NCBI RefSeq assembly: GCF_000019685.1
Contig: NC_011247.1
Coordinates: forward strand, 99,885 to 163,884
Source: Borrelia duttonii Ly
GTDB taxonomy: Bacteria > Spirochaetota > Spirochaetia > Borreliales > Borreliaceae
Direction: 5' to 3'
Length of the DNA: 64,000 bases
Shown here: positions 28,423-37,384 of the stretch, one piece after another
Position numbering within the stretch: the stretch's first letter is position 1
Layout of the letters: each line of letters opens with the position of its first letter
Position numbers and translations under genes: made by a program
Notes under the pieces: generated by a model
Databases searched by the model: none
What the model was told of the DNA's origin: nothing
The model's input: only the letters and a program-made list of their open reading frames with translations

Positions 28423-28974
28423 TTAATTTTTCACTCTTTTTGAAGATTCAAACTGAGTCACTATTTTTGCTAAAAATTCTTTTTCATCTGAGAAAACTCT
28501 CTCTAAAAGAAAACTCGTAAGTTTGGCATTTTTTTTATAAAATGCATAAGCATCAGGACATTTAAGCTGAAATCTTAAAGGTCGCAATGGATTCTGCTTA
28601 GATCGTTTTATATTAACGCCCTCTTTATTTCTTAGCAAAAACATAGTCCCATTAATACCATTGTTAATAACATACTTCTCTTCAACAATTCCTTCTTCAA
28701 TAGCAGTGGCTATTTTTAAATATTTATATGTCTGAGTTCTAGCAAGTCTATAATCTTTTGCAAAATCATCAAAACTGGCATAATTATCAAGTTTATAATA
28801 TTCATTATCTTTAATTTCTTTTAATACTTTCATCGCTTCAATTTTACAAAAAATTTCTTTTTGAAAGTTAATTTTCAATCTCTCTTTAAGCTTATTATAG
28901 TGAATAGATACTTGTTCTTCTGGCGAAATATTTTGAGTTAAATTCCTCTTATTAACCTCTATTCCCATTTCCAA
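28423..28974 (-). CDS. plasmid partition protein, PF49 (ParB-like position)
   Basis: A 183-residue basic protein of the Borrelia PF49 family, fourth gene of the PF57-PF50-PF32-PF49 maintenance cluster. A segment around residues 75-105 (YASFDDFAKDYRLARTQTY) looks like a helix-turn-helix and is typical of the family. PF49 is thought to act with the ParA ATPase (PF32) in segregation or compatibility, in the place of a ParB. It follows parA by 50 nt, and that gap contains a 23-bp palindrome. Confidence 0.8.
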   Translation of the reverse strand: MEMGIEVNKRNLTQNISPEEQVSIHYNKLKERLKINFQKEIFCKIEAMKVLKEIKDNEYYKLDNYASFDDFAKDYRLARTQTYKYLKIATAIEEGIVEEKYVINNGINGTMFLLRNKEGVNIKRSKQNPLRPLRFQLKCPDAYAFYKKNAKLTSFLLERVFSDEKEFLAKIVTQFESSKRVKN

Positions 28975-28987
28975 CCCTCCTTTGCTT

Positions 28988-29010
28988 TTACGTACACTAA
29001 GTGTACGTAA
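28988..29010. promoter_or_regulatory. 23-bp palindrome between parA and PF49, candidate partition site or operator
   Basis: Arms TTACGTACACT and AGTGTACGTAA around a single A, giving an 11-bp perfect dyad with contiguous symmetry typical of a protein-binding operator rather than an RNA hairpin. It lies inside the 50-nt gap between the PF32 stop and PF49 start, 14 nt from the PF49 ATG. Confidence 0.55.
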
Positions 29011-29024
29011 GTTATAATGTAAGC

Positions 29025-29780
29025 TTAAACAACAAAATTCTTAATCTTGTCCATCAAAACTGAGAGTGTGTTTTGATACTCTCTTATATAATCTTTATTT
29101 AAATCAAAAACATCATTCCTAGCTATTTTTCTATTTAAATCTTCCCTCTCTGATATTGTACCCAAAAAATTGTCATTTTCCTTTAAAATATTTAATAACT
29201 CTTTATGCGTATTATTTCTTTTGAATTTAGTATTAATCAAATAAATAGGAGCTTTGATGGATAACTTGTCTATAAAAAAATTAAACAAATCCAAACTTTC
29301 AACTGCCCACTTTTCTGCTGTAATTGGCACTATAATGTAACTGCTACATACTAAAGCATTAGTTAGCGTAAAATCTAAACTAGGATTAGTATCAAGTATT
29401 ATATAATCGTATTCAAATTCTAATAATTTTAATTGTTCTTTTAATCTAAATTCTTTATACGGAATAGATTCAGAATTAAATTTATGCAAAGTTAAATAAC
29501 TTGGTATCAAATCCAAATTGCTATTAACATTTACAACAGCATTATCAATATGCAAATTAGATATTAAAACCTCATATATATTTCGATTAAATAAATCTAC
29601 TCCTCTTTCCTTTATTATCTTAAAATAATAACTAGTGGTCGATGCTTGGGTATCTATATCAATAATTAATACCTTAAAAGATTGAGATAGGAGAGTAGCA
29701 AATATTAAACTAGTTGTGCTCTTGCCTACTCCACCCTTAATTGATGCCACTGTAATTACTTTTGTCTCTTTTCTATCCAT
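29025..29780 (-). CDS. parA: ParA-type partition ATPase, PF32
   Basis: A 251-residue deviant-Walker ParA ATPase. KGGVGKST (residues 15-22) is the P-loop with the signature lysine; LIIDIDTQAS is motif A' and YDYIILDTNPSLDF is the Walker B region. It drives plasmid segregation by nucleoid-associated ATP cycling. PF32 type also determines Borrelia plasmid compatibility. The start overlaps the end of PF50 by 25 nt, so translation is coupled. Its subtype could identify the replicon from which this block came. Confidence 0.9.
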   Translation of the reverse strand: MDRKETKVITVASIKGGVGKSTTSLIFATLLSQSFKVLIIDIDTQASTTSYYFKIIKERGVDLFNRNIYEVLISNLHIDNAVVNVNSNLDLIPSYLTLHKFNSESIPYKEFRLKEQLKLLEFEYDYIILDTNPSLDFTLTNALVCSSYIIVPITAEKWAVESLDLFNFFIDKLSIKAPIYLINTKFKRNNTHKELLNILKENDNFLGTISEREDLNRKIARNDVFDLNKDYIREYQNTLSVLMDKIKNFVV

Positions 29781-30319
29781 CTCGGAACAATACCCCCTTC
29801 CGGTAATTTTTTTCCATAAAACGCATAAAGTTCCCTCTCTAATTCTAGGAGTATACTCAGTAAAGTCTGATAATAGGAACTTCCAATCTTACCCTTTTTT
29901 AATAAATTATGTAGCCCACTTAGATAACAAAAAACACCACCTTTCTTAAATCTGAATTCAATATATTCACACTTTCTTAAAGTATAAGTTTCTCTTTTAT
30001 TGAAGTTTTTTACCAAAAATGCTTTGTCTAATTTTTTAATCCCATAGTAAATACCCAAAAAATTATCATCATCTCGTATGGAAAATAAATGAAACATACT
30101 GATATCTTCTATGTTAAAAATTCCCCTAAGGGATATAAAAAATTTAGTAGGTTCGTTCTTGCTTATTCCAAACGCATAAAAATCATTAAATATTTTAGTA
30201 TGATATATCTTACGATTATTAATCTCTTCTACTTTAGAAAAGATATTTTTACCCTTTTTTTGATTCTTGGGATCTATTTCCTTTTTCTTCTGCTTCAATA
30301 ACTCTAGTAAAGCCACCAT
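29756..30319 (-). CDS. plasmid maintenance protein PF50 (DUF226)
   Basis: A 187-residue basic protein of the Borrelia DUF226/PF50 family: the sequence runs from a Lys-rich N-terminus through IFNIEDISMFHLFSIRDDDN and IYYGIKKLDKAFLVKNF to a C-terminal PRWIEKRQK. It is part of the conserved maintenance cluster and sits 27 nt after PF57. The precise biochemical role is not established; it is required with its neighbours for stable replication of some Borrelia plasmids. Confidence 0.85.
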   Translation of the reverse strand: MVALLELLKQKKKEIDPKNQKKGKNIFSKVEEINNRKIYHTKIFNDFYAFGISKNEPTKFFISLRGIFNIEDISMFHLFSIRDDDNFLGIYYGIKKLDKAFLVKNFNKRETYTLRKCEYIEFRFKKGGVFCYLSGLHNLLKKGKIGSSYYQTLLSILLELERELYAFYGKKLPEGGIVPRWIEKRQK

Positions 30320-30346
30320 CCTTCCTTTTCCTTGGTATAATAAATT

Positions 30347-31456
30347 TTACTTTATTGTATCAAGCAGTTCGTAATAATACGTATTATCAACTACTTTACT
30401 ATATTTCAATTCGTCTTGAGCATTAATAAATTTCTTTAAAGTTGGTACCAATATGCCAATATCAAATTTATGCCTCAACTGTTCTAATAATATACTAAAA
30501 ATATTGTTTTTTATATCATCTCTTTCTTTTGTTTTTGATTTGCATTTTTCAGTGTTCTTTTTTATTTTTTGAATTAACAAATCTAGATCCCTATATTTGT
30601 CTTGTTCTATAATAAAATGGGGCTTGTTTTTGTATCTTTCATATATTTTGTTTATTTCTTGATTTAGGACATCTTCTTTATAATTTTGACTTTCCAGCTC
30701 CTTTCGTTTTAAGTCCAATATTTCTTTAAGTTCCTTCTGCTTAATCTCCTGTTTTTGAATTTTGCTTTCAGTATTTTTCAAATATCCCATCCCTTCTAAA
30801 AAGCCCTTAACACAGTTGGGAGTACCCTCTATTAACTTTCCTTTGAGTAAATTTATTTCGTCTAAAGATAGGACTTCTATGGCTCTTTCATGCTTTTTGA
30901 TTTCCTTTATAAGTTCTATCTTTAAATCTTTTTCTATTTTTGAATTTAATAAAACAAGAGGAAGATCAATTTTAAAGTGGCATTTACTTATATACTTTTT
31001 TATTATTCTCTCTTCTATCTTTTTATTATTATTTATATTATTAATACACTCCCATTTTGGACTCCCATTTTCTTGAATATAAGTTTCTATCCTCTTTGTG
31101 AATTTGTCTATCTTTTCTTTTTTTATGTTTCGGAAATATTGATTTATCTTGGTATGACATGTTTTTTTTGGATATTTTAGCTTATAATAAATTTCGCTGC
31201 CGCATTGCTTACCTAGATGTTTGCAATAGTTGAGTGTGATTTTGTATTTTTTCTCAAGTTCATATAGATAATTTTGTAGTGTTTTTATCTTGACTTTCTG
31301 TTGTTTGTTTCTAGTTAAGTTTCCATTAAAAAAATATAAAATGTTTGTTTGTGTATATTGCTTTAATTTTAAATTCATAAAATTAAGTGTTGATATAAGT
31401 ACAATCAAGTTGTATTGGTATCTGTTGGTTTTGCCTTTTATTTTTTTGATTTCCAT
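30347..31456 (-). CDS. plasmid replication initiator, PF57/62 family
   Basis: A 369-residue, Lys-rich protein of the PF57/62 family, first in the maintenance cluster. In Borrelia this protein and adjacent DNA suffice for autonomous replication, so it is taken as the initiator. The N-terminal third (LTRNKQQKVKIKTLQNYLYELEKK) carries the family's HTH-like region; the C-terminal part (about 230-330) is a coiled coil rich in Lys and Glu. The upstream noncoding DNA contains three related motifs, possible iterons, before an IS element. Confidence 0.8.
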   Translation of the reverse strand: MEIKKIKGKTNRYQYNLIVLISTLNFMNLKLKQYTQTNILYFFNGNLTRNKQQKVKIKTLQNYLYELEKKYKITLNYCKHLGKQCGSEIYYKLKYPKKTCHTKINQYFRNIKKEKIDKFTKRIETYIQENGSPKWECINNINNNKKIEERIIKKYISKCHFKIDLPLVLLNSKIEKDLKIELIKEIKKHERAIEVLSLDEINLLKGKLIEGTPNCVKGFLEGMGYLKNTESKIQKQEIKQKELKEILDLKRKELESQNYKEDVLNQEINKIYERYKNKPHFIIEQDKYRDLDLLIQKIKKNTEKCKSKTKERDDIKNNIFSILLEQLRHKFDIGILVPTLKKFINAQDELKYSKVVDNTYYYELLDTIK

Positions 31457-31523
31457 TGTTTACTCCTAATATAAGTATTTATAAGTCTTAAGTTAATTAA
31501 TAATACAATTTATCTTAAAAGTA

Positions 31524-31685
31524 AATACTTGTTTTAGCAAATATGAAAATAAATTAATATTTATTTTTTTATAAGATTAAATATTGTTTATATTTTTTTA
31601 ATTGTGCTTTATTTCTTTAAAAAATGCTTTACAAACTTGTGTTTTTGCTATATTATAGAATTAAACACTTGTATTAAGAGCAAAT
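31524..31685. repeat. iteron-like motifs upstream of PF57
   Basis: Three related motifs built on ACTTGT-TTT-GC occur near 31526-31542 (ATACTTGTTTTAGCAAAT), 31631-31651 (AAACTTGTGTTTTTGCTAT) and 31663-31685 (ACACTTGTATTAAGAGCAAA). They lie in the 335-nt gap between the initiator gene and the IS right end. Similarity is approximate. Confidence 0.35.
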
Positions 31686-31908
31686 AAGTACTAATAATTT
31701 TTTATTTAAAATTAATGAGAAATGGACGAGCCTTGTTAAGGCAAGTCATGTAAAAAAATTTCATGGATGAAATTATCAATTTTGTGTTTGAGTGAACTGT
31801 TATTTCTAAATCAAAGATTATAGAAATAGCTTCTTGTTTCATCCCATGATAGCTTTTTAGGTTCTATAAGAACGGTCATCCACTAGAGCATGGTCCACAA
31901 GCTTTACT

Positions 31909-33042
31909 TCAGGCAGTTCCTGCCTTAGTTTTTATTTCCTTATAATAATAAGCTTTAAGATTTAGAGCTGCATTTATATCTCTATCGTGCAAAGTGTTAC
32001 AACTCCTACAACTCCACCTAATATCACTTAATTTTAGAGTTGTATTTTTAATACCGCAATTGTTGCATAGCTTGCTTGATGGAAAATATCTATCAACTTT
32101 ATGCAAATAAGATTTAGACCACTCTGATTTATATGATAATTGTCTTACAAACTCATGCCATCCCAAATCATTAACACTTTTGCCAAACATTCCTTTTTGC
32201 ATACTTTTAATTGATAGGCTTTCTATTACTATATTTTTATAATTAACTACAAAATAATAAGATAATTTATGTAAAAAATCTTTTCTTTGATTTGAAATTT
32301 TCCTATGCAATTTGGCAACTCTTAATCTAGATTTAGCTCTATTTCTAGAGCCCTTTTGTTTTTTTGATAGTTTTATTTGGCATTTCTTGAGTTTACATTC
32401 ATTTTTTAGTAAACATTTGGGATGATTGATTTTCTCACCCCCACTACTTACTAAAAAATGCCTCATACTCATATCAATACCAACTATCTCTTTTTTATTG
32501 CATTTAGTTTTATCGTTATTTTTAACATCTAAGCACTCAACCGCTACTGAAATGTAATATTTATCATCAGTATCTTTTTCTACTACTACATTTTTAATAA
32601 GTTCATTGCTTTTAATTTTCCTATGTAGAGCTAATTTTACAAATCCTATTTTAGGTAGCTTTATATAATCATTTTCTATTCTTATTGAGTTTTTTTGATT
32701 ATTAGTTCTAAAGGTTTGTCTATTTTTCTTACTTTTATATTTAGGAAATCCTTGTGTTCTATTTCCTTTTTTAATTTCTCTAAAAAAATTACTATACGCA
32801 GAATTTAAGTCAAGTTGGGCATTGCAAAGAGCCAAACTATCAACTTCCTTTAAGAATAGAAATTCTTCTTTATATTTGCTTGGATAAGTAATAAGACTTT
32901 GTTTATTTTTTTCATAATAATCTTTCTTATCACTTAACATTTTGTTATACAAAAATCTTACGCACCCAAATACTTTTGAAAAATATTTCTTTTGATTAGC
33001 GTCAGGATATATTCTGTACTTATAAGCTTTATTAGCACTCAT
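31909..33042 (-). CDS. tnpB: TnpB, RNA-guided nuclease of IS605-type element, copy 1
   Basis: A 377-residue TnpB. The split RuvC triad is complete: Asp190 (VGIDMS), Glu274 (IVIESLS) and Asp355 (HDRDINAA). A zinc ribbon has Cys326/Cys329 and Cys345/Cys348. TnpB proteins are omega-RNA-guided endonucleases that help the element persist at its donor site; the RNA comes from the 3' end of the gene and the right end. It differs from the second copy at about 20 positions, including Gly188 (Ser there) and Cys216 (Arg there). Predicted functional. Confidence 0.9.
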   Translation of the reverse strand: MSANKAYKYRIYPDANQKKYFSKVFGCVRFLYNKMLSDKKDYYEKNKQSLITYPSKYKEEFLFLKEVDSLALCNAQLDLNSAYSNFFREIKKGNRTQGFPKYKSKKNRQTFRTNNQKNSIRIENDYIKLPKIGFVKLALHRKIKSNELIKNVVVEKDTDDKYYISVAVECLDVKNNDKTKCNKKEIVGIDMSMRHFLVSSGGEKINHPKCLLKNECKLKKCQIKLSKKQKGSRNRAKSRLRVAKLHRKISNQRKDFLHKLSYYFVVNYKNIVIESLSIKSMQKGMFGKSVNDLGWHEFVRQLSYKSEWSKSYLHKVDRYFPSSKLCNNCGIKNTTLKLSDIRWSCRSCNTLHDRDINAALNLKAYYYKEIKTKAGTA

Positions 33043-33075
33043 ATGTTTTATTATTTTATAATATTTTATACTTAA

Positions 33076-33495
33076 GTGTATATGTCACACAAGCTAACTT
33101 TTAATAATCACTGCGTATATTCTATTAATTATCACCTAGTATTAGTTACTAAATATAGGCATAAATGCATAAATGCCGAGCTTTCATCTTCTCTTTACCA
33201 AATAATACTTAATATATGTTCTTTATGGAAAATAACCCTTAATGAATTCAACCATGATAAGGATCATATTCATTTATTACTAGAATTTACCCCCAATATT
33301 CAACTTTCTACATTTATCAATAATCTAAAAACAGTATCTTCAAGGCTTATAAGGAAAAAATATTCTACTCATTTAGATAAATATTATTGGAAACCTTATT
33401 TTTGGTCTAGAAGTTATTGTCTTATTTCTACTGGAGGAGCCTCTATTGATATCATCAAAAAATATATTCAAAATCAAAATAAATCCATTTATTAA
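33076..33495 (+). CDS. tnpA: TnpA, Y1 HUH single-strand transposase (IS200/IS605)
   Basis: A 139-residue Y1 transposase. The HUH motif is His64-Ile-His66 and the catalytic tyrosine is probably Tyr130 in IDIIKKYIQNQ. These enzymes cut and join single-stranded element ends recognised as hairpins. The stop codon is the first three bases of the 20-bp hairpin at 33493-33550. The gene is divergent from tnpB with a 33-nt gap. All catalytic residues are present, so it could mobilise both copies in this window. Confidence 0.9.
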   Translation: MYMSHKLTFNNHCVYSINYHLVLVTKYRHKCINAELSSSLYQIILNICSLWKITLNEFNHDKDHIHLLLEFTPNIQLSTFINNLKTVSSRLIRKKYSTHLDKYYWKPYFWSRSYCLISTGGASIDIIKKYIQNQNKSIY

Positions 33496-33550
33496 CAAAG
33501 AATTCTCCACCTATAATTTCTATGAAGTTTAGGTGGAGAATTCTTTGTTA
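33493..33550. repeat. 20-bp perfect hairpin at the tnpA end of the IS element
   Basis: TAACAAAGAATTCTCCACCT pairs perfectly with AGGTGGAGAATTCTTTGTTA over an 18-nt loop. The core CTCCACCT/AGGTGGAG with an 18-nt loop recurs in copy 2 (41572-41605). It is likely the left-end TnpA-binding hairpin and may also end the tnpA transcript. Confidence 0.7.
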
Positions 33551-33703
33551 TTATTTGTTAAATTTTGAATTAACCTTTATCCTTCAGTATTTAAATTAAT
33601 TATATTATTTGCAATAAAGCTTAGAAATATAATTAATTTAATTTAAAGTCCCACATTGGGACTTTAAAAAAAGAGTAAGAAGGATATTAGTGTATTTTTA
33701 AAT

Positions 33704-34069
33704 TTACTTTTTTAACTTGCTACATTTTTTATATACATCAATAGCTATGGGTTTTGTTGTGTTGATATAATGCTTTAAATGTTTGATATTTTCTTTTATT
33801 GTTTGCAATGTATGTTCTTCTTTTAAATTTTTCGGATCAAATAGTGTAAATGGTGGGAAATTATAATTTGGAAATTTTTGTCTAGCTCTAATTAAAAAAG
33901 TTTCAAGATATAATACATAACTTGTTAGTTGTGTTTCATATATGCTTAAGTTTTTAAGTGTAGGTTCAATAGGTGGCTCAGGTTCATTTGTAAGCGATGC
34001 TATTGATTTGCAACTAAATGTAATAAATTGTAATAAAATGATTAGGCTTACTATTGATTTCTTATTCAT
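33704..34069 (-). CDS. prophage lysis-module lipoprotein
   Basis: A 121-residue lipoprotein (signal peptide MNKKSIVSLIILLQFITFSC, lipobox TFSC) with a proline-rich tether (NEPEPPIEPT) and a helical body. It overlaps blyB by 4 nt and ends the late operon. A small outer-membrane lipoprotein directly after holin-type genes resembles an o-spanin in phage lysis cassettes; this is an inference. An equivalent gene follows blyB in cp32. Confidence 0.65.
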   Translation of the reverse strand: MNKKSIVSLIILLQFITFSCKSIASLTNEPEPPIEPTLKNLSIYETQLTSYVLYLETFLIRARQKFPNYNFPPFTLFDPKNLKEEHTLQTIKENIKHLKHYINTTKPIAIDVYKKCSKLKK

Positions 34070-34449
34070 TTTTGCCCTCCTTTTTTATTTTTACTGTTTA
34101 TTTTGTCCAATTCTTCTTGTAGCAATTTTGTTTTAATTTCAATAAGATTATTGCGTTCAAATCGCAAGTCTTCAATCAAAGTTGTATCAGCATTGGTGTT
34201 AATTGCATCTATGAGTTTTGCTATTTTGCTTAATATAGTTTCAAGCTCTAGTACAATTTGTTTACTTTCTTTCATTTCCATTTTTTGTAGCGATCTCGTG
34301 TAAATATTATTCATATATTTGTAAATATCGATTACTTTTTTGATACCAGTTTGAAAAAGTTCGTCATCTTGTGTATCACTGTATACAAAAAATTCTATTA
34401 GGTTTTTTAAGACAATTAGTCCAAGTTCGGTATTAGTTTTATTTAACAT
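34066..34449 (-). CDS. blyB: BlyB family prophage protein
   Basis: A 127-residue soluble helical protein beginning MLNKTNTELGLIVLKNLIEF, with a long coiled-coil-like segment (residues 55-120) and a Lys-rich tail. Its sequence style and its place directly after the BlyA-type holin identify it as BlyB, described in cp32 as a soluble partner that stabilises or regulates the BlyA pore. It lies 36 nt after blyA. Confidence 0.75.
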   Translation of the reverse strand: MLNKTNTELGLIVLKNLIEFFVYSDTQDDELFQTGIKKVIDIYKYMNNIYTRSLQKMEMKESKQIVLELETILSKIAKLIDAINTNADTTLIEDLRFERNNLIEIKTKLLQEELDKINSKNKKGGQK

Positions 34450-34485
34450 AAATATTCCTTAAATCTCCTTATTTAAATAAATTTT

Positions 34486-34683
34486 TTACTTTTTATTTTT
34501 ACTTTGTTTATCAATTAAATACTTGAGTAAATGCTTAATAATTTTAACTATTTCAGCTAATACAGGTTTTAAGAATAAAGCCAAAGGGATTAGTATAAAT
34601 AACGTAATGATTCCAATAATTATGAGTTTTGTCTCGGCAATATTTGATAAAAAGTCAAATACTGTATTCATATTTTCCTCCAT
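34486..34683 (-). CDS. blyA: BlyA family holin
   Basis: A 65-residue protein with one strong transmembrane helix (residues 15-42, KLIIIGIITLFILIPLALFL) and a basic C-terminal tail (HLLKYLIDKQSKNKK). This is the class of small membrane protein encoded by blyA in cp32, considered the prophage holin that permeabilises the inner membrane. GGAGG lies about 5 nt upstream of the ATG. The order blyA-blyB-lipoprotein is conserved. Confidence 0.8.
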   Translation of the reverse strand: MEENMNTVFDFLSNIAETKLIIIGIITLFILIPLALFLKPVLAEIVKIIKHLLKYLIDKQSKNKK

Positions 34684-34788
34684 TTTAAATTTAAGTTAGA
34701 TGTATTTTTTTTTAGAAAGAGTAAACCATCAATTTTGTTATGTTTATATGTTAACATATTTTTAACAAAAATTAAATATATGCAAAAA

Positions 34789-35901
34789 TTATAATTTAAG
34801 AAGATGAGGAACATCTTGATTTTCATCGTTGTTATATATATAGCTCTTTAGTTTGTACCATCCGTCAAGAAGAGTGATAGTTGTGTTATGTTGTTTCCCG
34901 GTGTAGGAATATATAATATTGTATTGTGATGCATTACTATTCTCTGAAAATCTCAAGTAAATTATTTTAGTCATGGTATTATTTGGATATTTATCCCTTG
35001 TAAGGGCAAGCATTATTTGAAGATATATATTTTGTTCTTTATAATTTCTCGGAAACCTTAACTCTACTTTTTCGCCTGTTATCTCTATTTTTAATAATTT
35101 GTCATAAAATTCTTTTAAAGTATAATAAGCATCGTGTGTAGGTTGTATGTTCCAATATTGAAAATCATTAGGAATTCCTTTTAAATAACGATATTCTATT
35201 CCTAATCTATATAGTTGTTTGTTTGTAGGATGAAAAGCAAGAAATTCTAATTCCATGTTAGGATATTTGTATTCTGGCATTTCTGGTATTATAGATTTTA
35301 ATTTTGACTCTAGTTCGTGATTTTTGAGATAAGAAGTATTGATATTGTTAGTAATGCTTGTAATTTGTTTTATTTGTTCAAGAATTTTGTCTGTCTGGTT
35401 TTTTAGGTTGTTTAAATTAGTGATTTCTGCAAAAATTTGTTTTAATTTGTCTATAAATGTTTGAAATCCAATTAATTCAAAATCCTGTCTTTGTGGATTG
35501 TAGATTGATATTTTGCTTGAATTTATGTTATCTCCAGCTTGATTTATATTTTGAATCAATATTTCCTTGATTTTTTTTAAAACATCATCAAGTGTAATTT
35601 TGTTTGTTTCGTTCTTAAGGCCTATTAGTTTAGATATTGTTTTTATATACATTTCGTCTACATGAGATTCGTATTCAAGTAATTCTTTAGATATTATTTC
35701 TCTAATTACTTGTTTAAAATATTCAATACCTCTATAAAAGGTATCTTCTTGAATTTGTGTAAGTAAATTTTTATATGTAATTGCATAAGTCTCTTCAACA
35801 ATATCGTCAATGGGAATTAAATCATTTTCATTGACTGTGATTTTTCTGTTAAAATCTTTTATTTGTATGCTTTCTTCTGTATTGTCTTGTTCATTTTCCA
35901 T
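34789..35901 (-). CDS. DUF685 family prophage tail protein
   Basis: A 370-residue protein. The N-terminal half (about 60-210) is helical with coiled-coil character (LKQIFAEITNLNNLKNQTDK); the C-terminal half is beta-rich (MELEFLAFHPTNKQLYRLG, NTTITLLDGWYKLKSYIYN). This is the shape of a tail fibre or receptor-binding protein. It lies after the DUF735 gene in the position of the Borrelia DUF685 family. Tail-fibre role is inferred from order and shape. Confidence 0.65.
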   Translation of the reverse strand: MENEQDNTEESIQIKDFNRKITVNENDLIPIDDIVEETYAITYKNLLTQIQEDTFYRGIEYFKQVIREIISKELLEYESHVDEMYIKTISKLIGLKNETNKITLDDVLKKIKEILIQNINQAGDNINSSKISIYNPQRQDFELIGFQTFIDKLKQIFAEITNLNNLKNQTDKILEQIKQITSITNNINTSYLKNHELESKLKSIIPEMPEYKYPNMELEFLAFHPTNKQLYRLGIEYRYLKGIPNDFQYWNIQPTHDAYYTLKEFYDKLLKIEITGEKVELRFPRNYKEQNIYLQIMLALTRDKYPNNTMTKIIYLRFSENSNASQYNIIYSYTGKQHNTTITLLDGWYKLKSYIYNNDENQDVPHLLKL

Positions 35902-35938
35902 ATACCCTCCTTGTTATTTTGTTTTTTATGATATGAAT

Positions 35939-36520
35939 TTATTTTATTTCTTTGTTATTAATATCAAAAATTTTAATGGTTCTCCCTGCAGGAATTAGAG
36001 ATTTTATAAATCCATAAGTTGAATTTTGAAAATCCTTTGGAATGTAGTTGGATACAAGTTTTTTAAGTTTGCCTTTATGTTTAATCATAATAGTTTTTAA
36101 TTTTCCTTTAATTTTACCGGCTATTTTAAATTTAATTGGTGATCTTATATGTTCAAGTAATTTTATGATAATCTCGCCAGGTATATTTGGATTAACATTA
36201 ATTTCGATTCTTGCATGTAAAAATGCTTTAAATATTAAATGAAAACTTTCATCTGTGCCTATTGATTTTATTGCAAATGTTAATGCTTTGATATAATTGA
36301 TTAGATCTTTTTTAAGTCCTTTTTTTAAATGAGATGCATTAAATAGTGATAGCATTAGTAATGCAATGTATCTTGAATTGATACTTTCATCTACATTAAT
36401 AGAAGCAAAATTCTCAAGTAATTGATTAAGCTCTTTTAATAATTGTTTTTTAAAATCAAGTTCGCTTTGTATAATTTTTGCAATCTGTGTATTTTGTAAA
36501 AAGTGTGGAATTGTTTTCAT
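35939..36520 (-). CDS. DUF735 family prophage protein (tail protein I position)
   Basis: A 193-residue protein. The N-terminal two thirds are helical, then VNPNIPGEIIIKLLEH and a basic beta-rich end. It lies 3 nt after the baseplate J-like gene, exactly where phage P2-type phages encode tail protein I, and where cp32 encodes DUF735. Baseplate assembly is the inferred role. A small gap of 37 nt separates it from the DUF685 gene. Confidence 0.65.
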   Translation of the reverse strand: MKTIPHFLQNTQIAKIIQSELDFKKQLLKELNQLLENFASINVDESINSRYIALLMLSLFNASHLKKGLKKDLINYIKALTFAIKSIGTDESFHLIFKAFLHARIEINVNPNIPGEIIIKLLEHIRSPIKFKIAGKIKGKLKTIMIKHKGKLKKLVSNYIPKDFQNSTYGFIKSLIPAGRTIKIFDINNKEIK

Positions 36521-36523
36521 TTC

Positions 36524-37384
36524 TTATTCTCTTTCTATTATGAGCCTTGAATTTTCATCAAAAGAAATAAGTTCGTTTGCTTTAATTTCAATGTCATTGT
36601 TGAATTGAAATTCACTTTCTTTGATTTCTGTTATTTTGGTATTTAAATTTTCTTTTGTATGAATACCAATTTTCATTTTTCTAATTCCTTGTAGTAAACT
36701 TACAGGACCTAACAAGTCTTGATAGCAAAAAGAGATACCCATATCTTTGTATTTGTTTTGAAATATTTTTTTATAAATTTCTCTTATGTTTTCATCTATT
36801 TCTTTGTGGATAGATTCTGTTTCGGTTTTATATAATACTTTTAAATATGCATATTTAATTATTCCCAAGCTAAACTTATATGTTTTTTGTTGTCCGTTTT
36901 TATTGAAAAATTCAAGTTTTATTTTTCCTCTAAATGCTGTTCCACATGGAGCAGTATTATATATTGCTTTCCAAATTTGTATTTTTATATCTTGTGTAAT
37001 GGCTGATAGTGTTCTATATTCTTTCGTAAATATTATGTAAATTTGTATTGTTCCTGCAGAACTTATAATATTTGCGTATTCTATTTGTGGAATTGCTAGT
37101 AATGTTTGTTTGACTGCCTCGTAAGTTGAGCTTTTGTGTATACTTAGGGAATGTTGTAGTTTTTTGAAATATTTTCCTCCTTCTTTGAGTGTTTCAAATA
37201 ATTCATTTAATGCTTGAATTATTTCCATGTCAATGGCAGAACTTGGGTAATTGATTATGTCAAAAATGGAATTGTCTTTGATAAGAATATTATATTCTCT
37301 CTTTAGTATTTCTTTTTTTATATTTTGTATTTCTTCTATTGATTTTGTAATGATTCCAGTTTCTTTGTCAAATACTATTCTCAT
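36524..37384 (-). CDS. DUF276 family, baseplate J-like protein
   Basis: A 286-residue protein with the baseplate J layout: an N-terminal helical part (IIQALNELFETLKEGGKYFK), a central alpha/beta domain around SSTYEAVKQTLLAIPQIEYA and IYNTAPCGTAFRGKI, and a C-terminal beta region. The phrase 'AP-GTAF-G' resembles the baseplate J motif with a Gly-Thr after a Pro-containing turn. Belongs to the Borrelia DUF276 family. Overlaps the gp25-like gene by 4 nt, so translation is coupled. Confidence 0.7.
   Translation of the reverse strand: MRIVFDKETGIITKSIEEIQNIKKEILKREYNILIKDNSIFDIINYPSSAIDMEIIQALNELFETLKEGGKYFKKLQHSLSIHKSSTYEAVKQTLLAIPQIEYANIISSAGTIQIYIIFTKEYRTLSAITQDIKIQIWKAIYNTAPCGTAFRGKIKLEFFNKNGQQKTYKFSLGIIKYAYLKVLYKTETESIHKEIDENIREIYKKIFQNKYKDMGISFCYQDLLGPVSLLQGIRKMKIGIHTKENLNTKITEIKESEFQFNNDIEIKANELISFDENSRLIIERE

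Larger units (their letters stand above)
31792..33550 (-). mobile_element. IS200/IS605-type element, complete copy (tnpA and tnpB)
   Basis: Divergent tnpA (plus) and tnpB (minus) genes are flanked by a 20-bp hairpin after tnpA and a conserved right end. Comparison with the second copy (41572-42905) puts the right end at the heptamer AGTTCAC (minus strand; 31792-31798), beyond which the copies diverge. The right end carries a near-perfect hairpin (GCTATTTCTA with TAGAAATAAC). There are no terminal inverted repeats or target duplication, as expected for this family. It sits between the lysis module and the replication gene of the prophage. The left boundary is approximate. Confidence 0.8.

Noticed and set aside
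31772..31791. Predicted guide of TnpB copy 1 as a targeting system for another locus in the window
   Set aside because: The flank (minus strand TCAAACACAAAATTGATAA) has no convincing match elsewhere in the window by eye.
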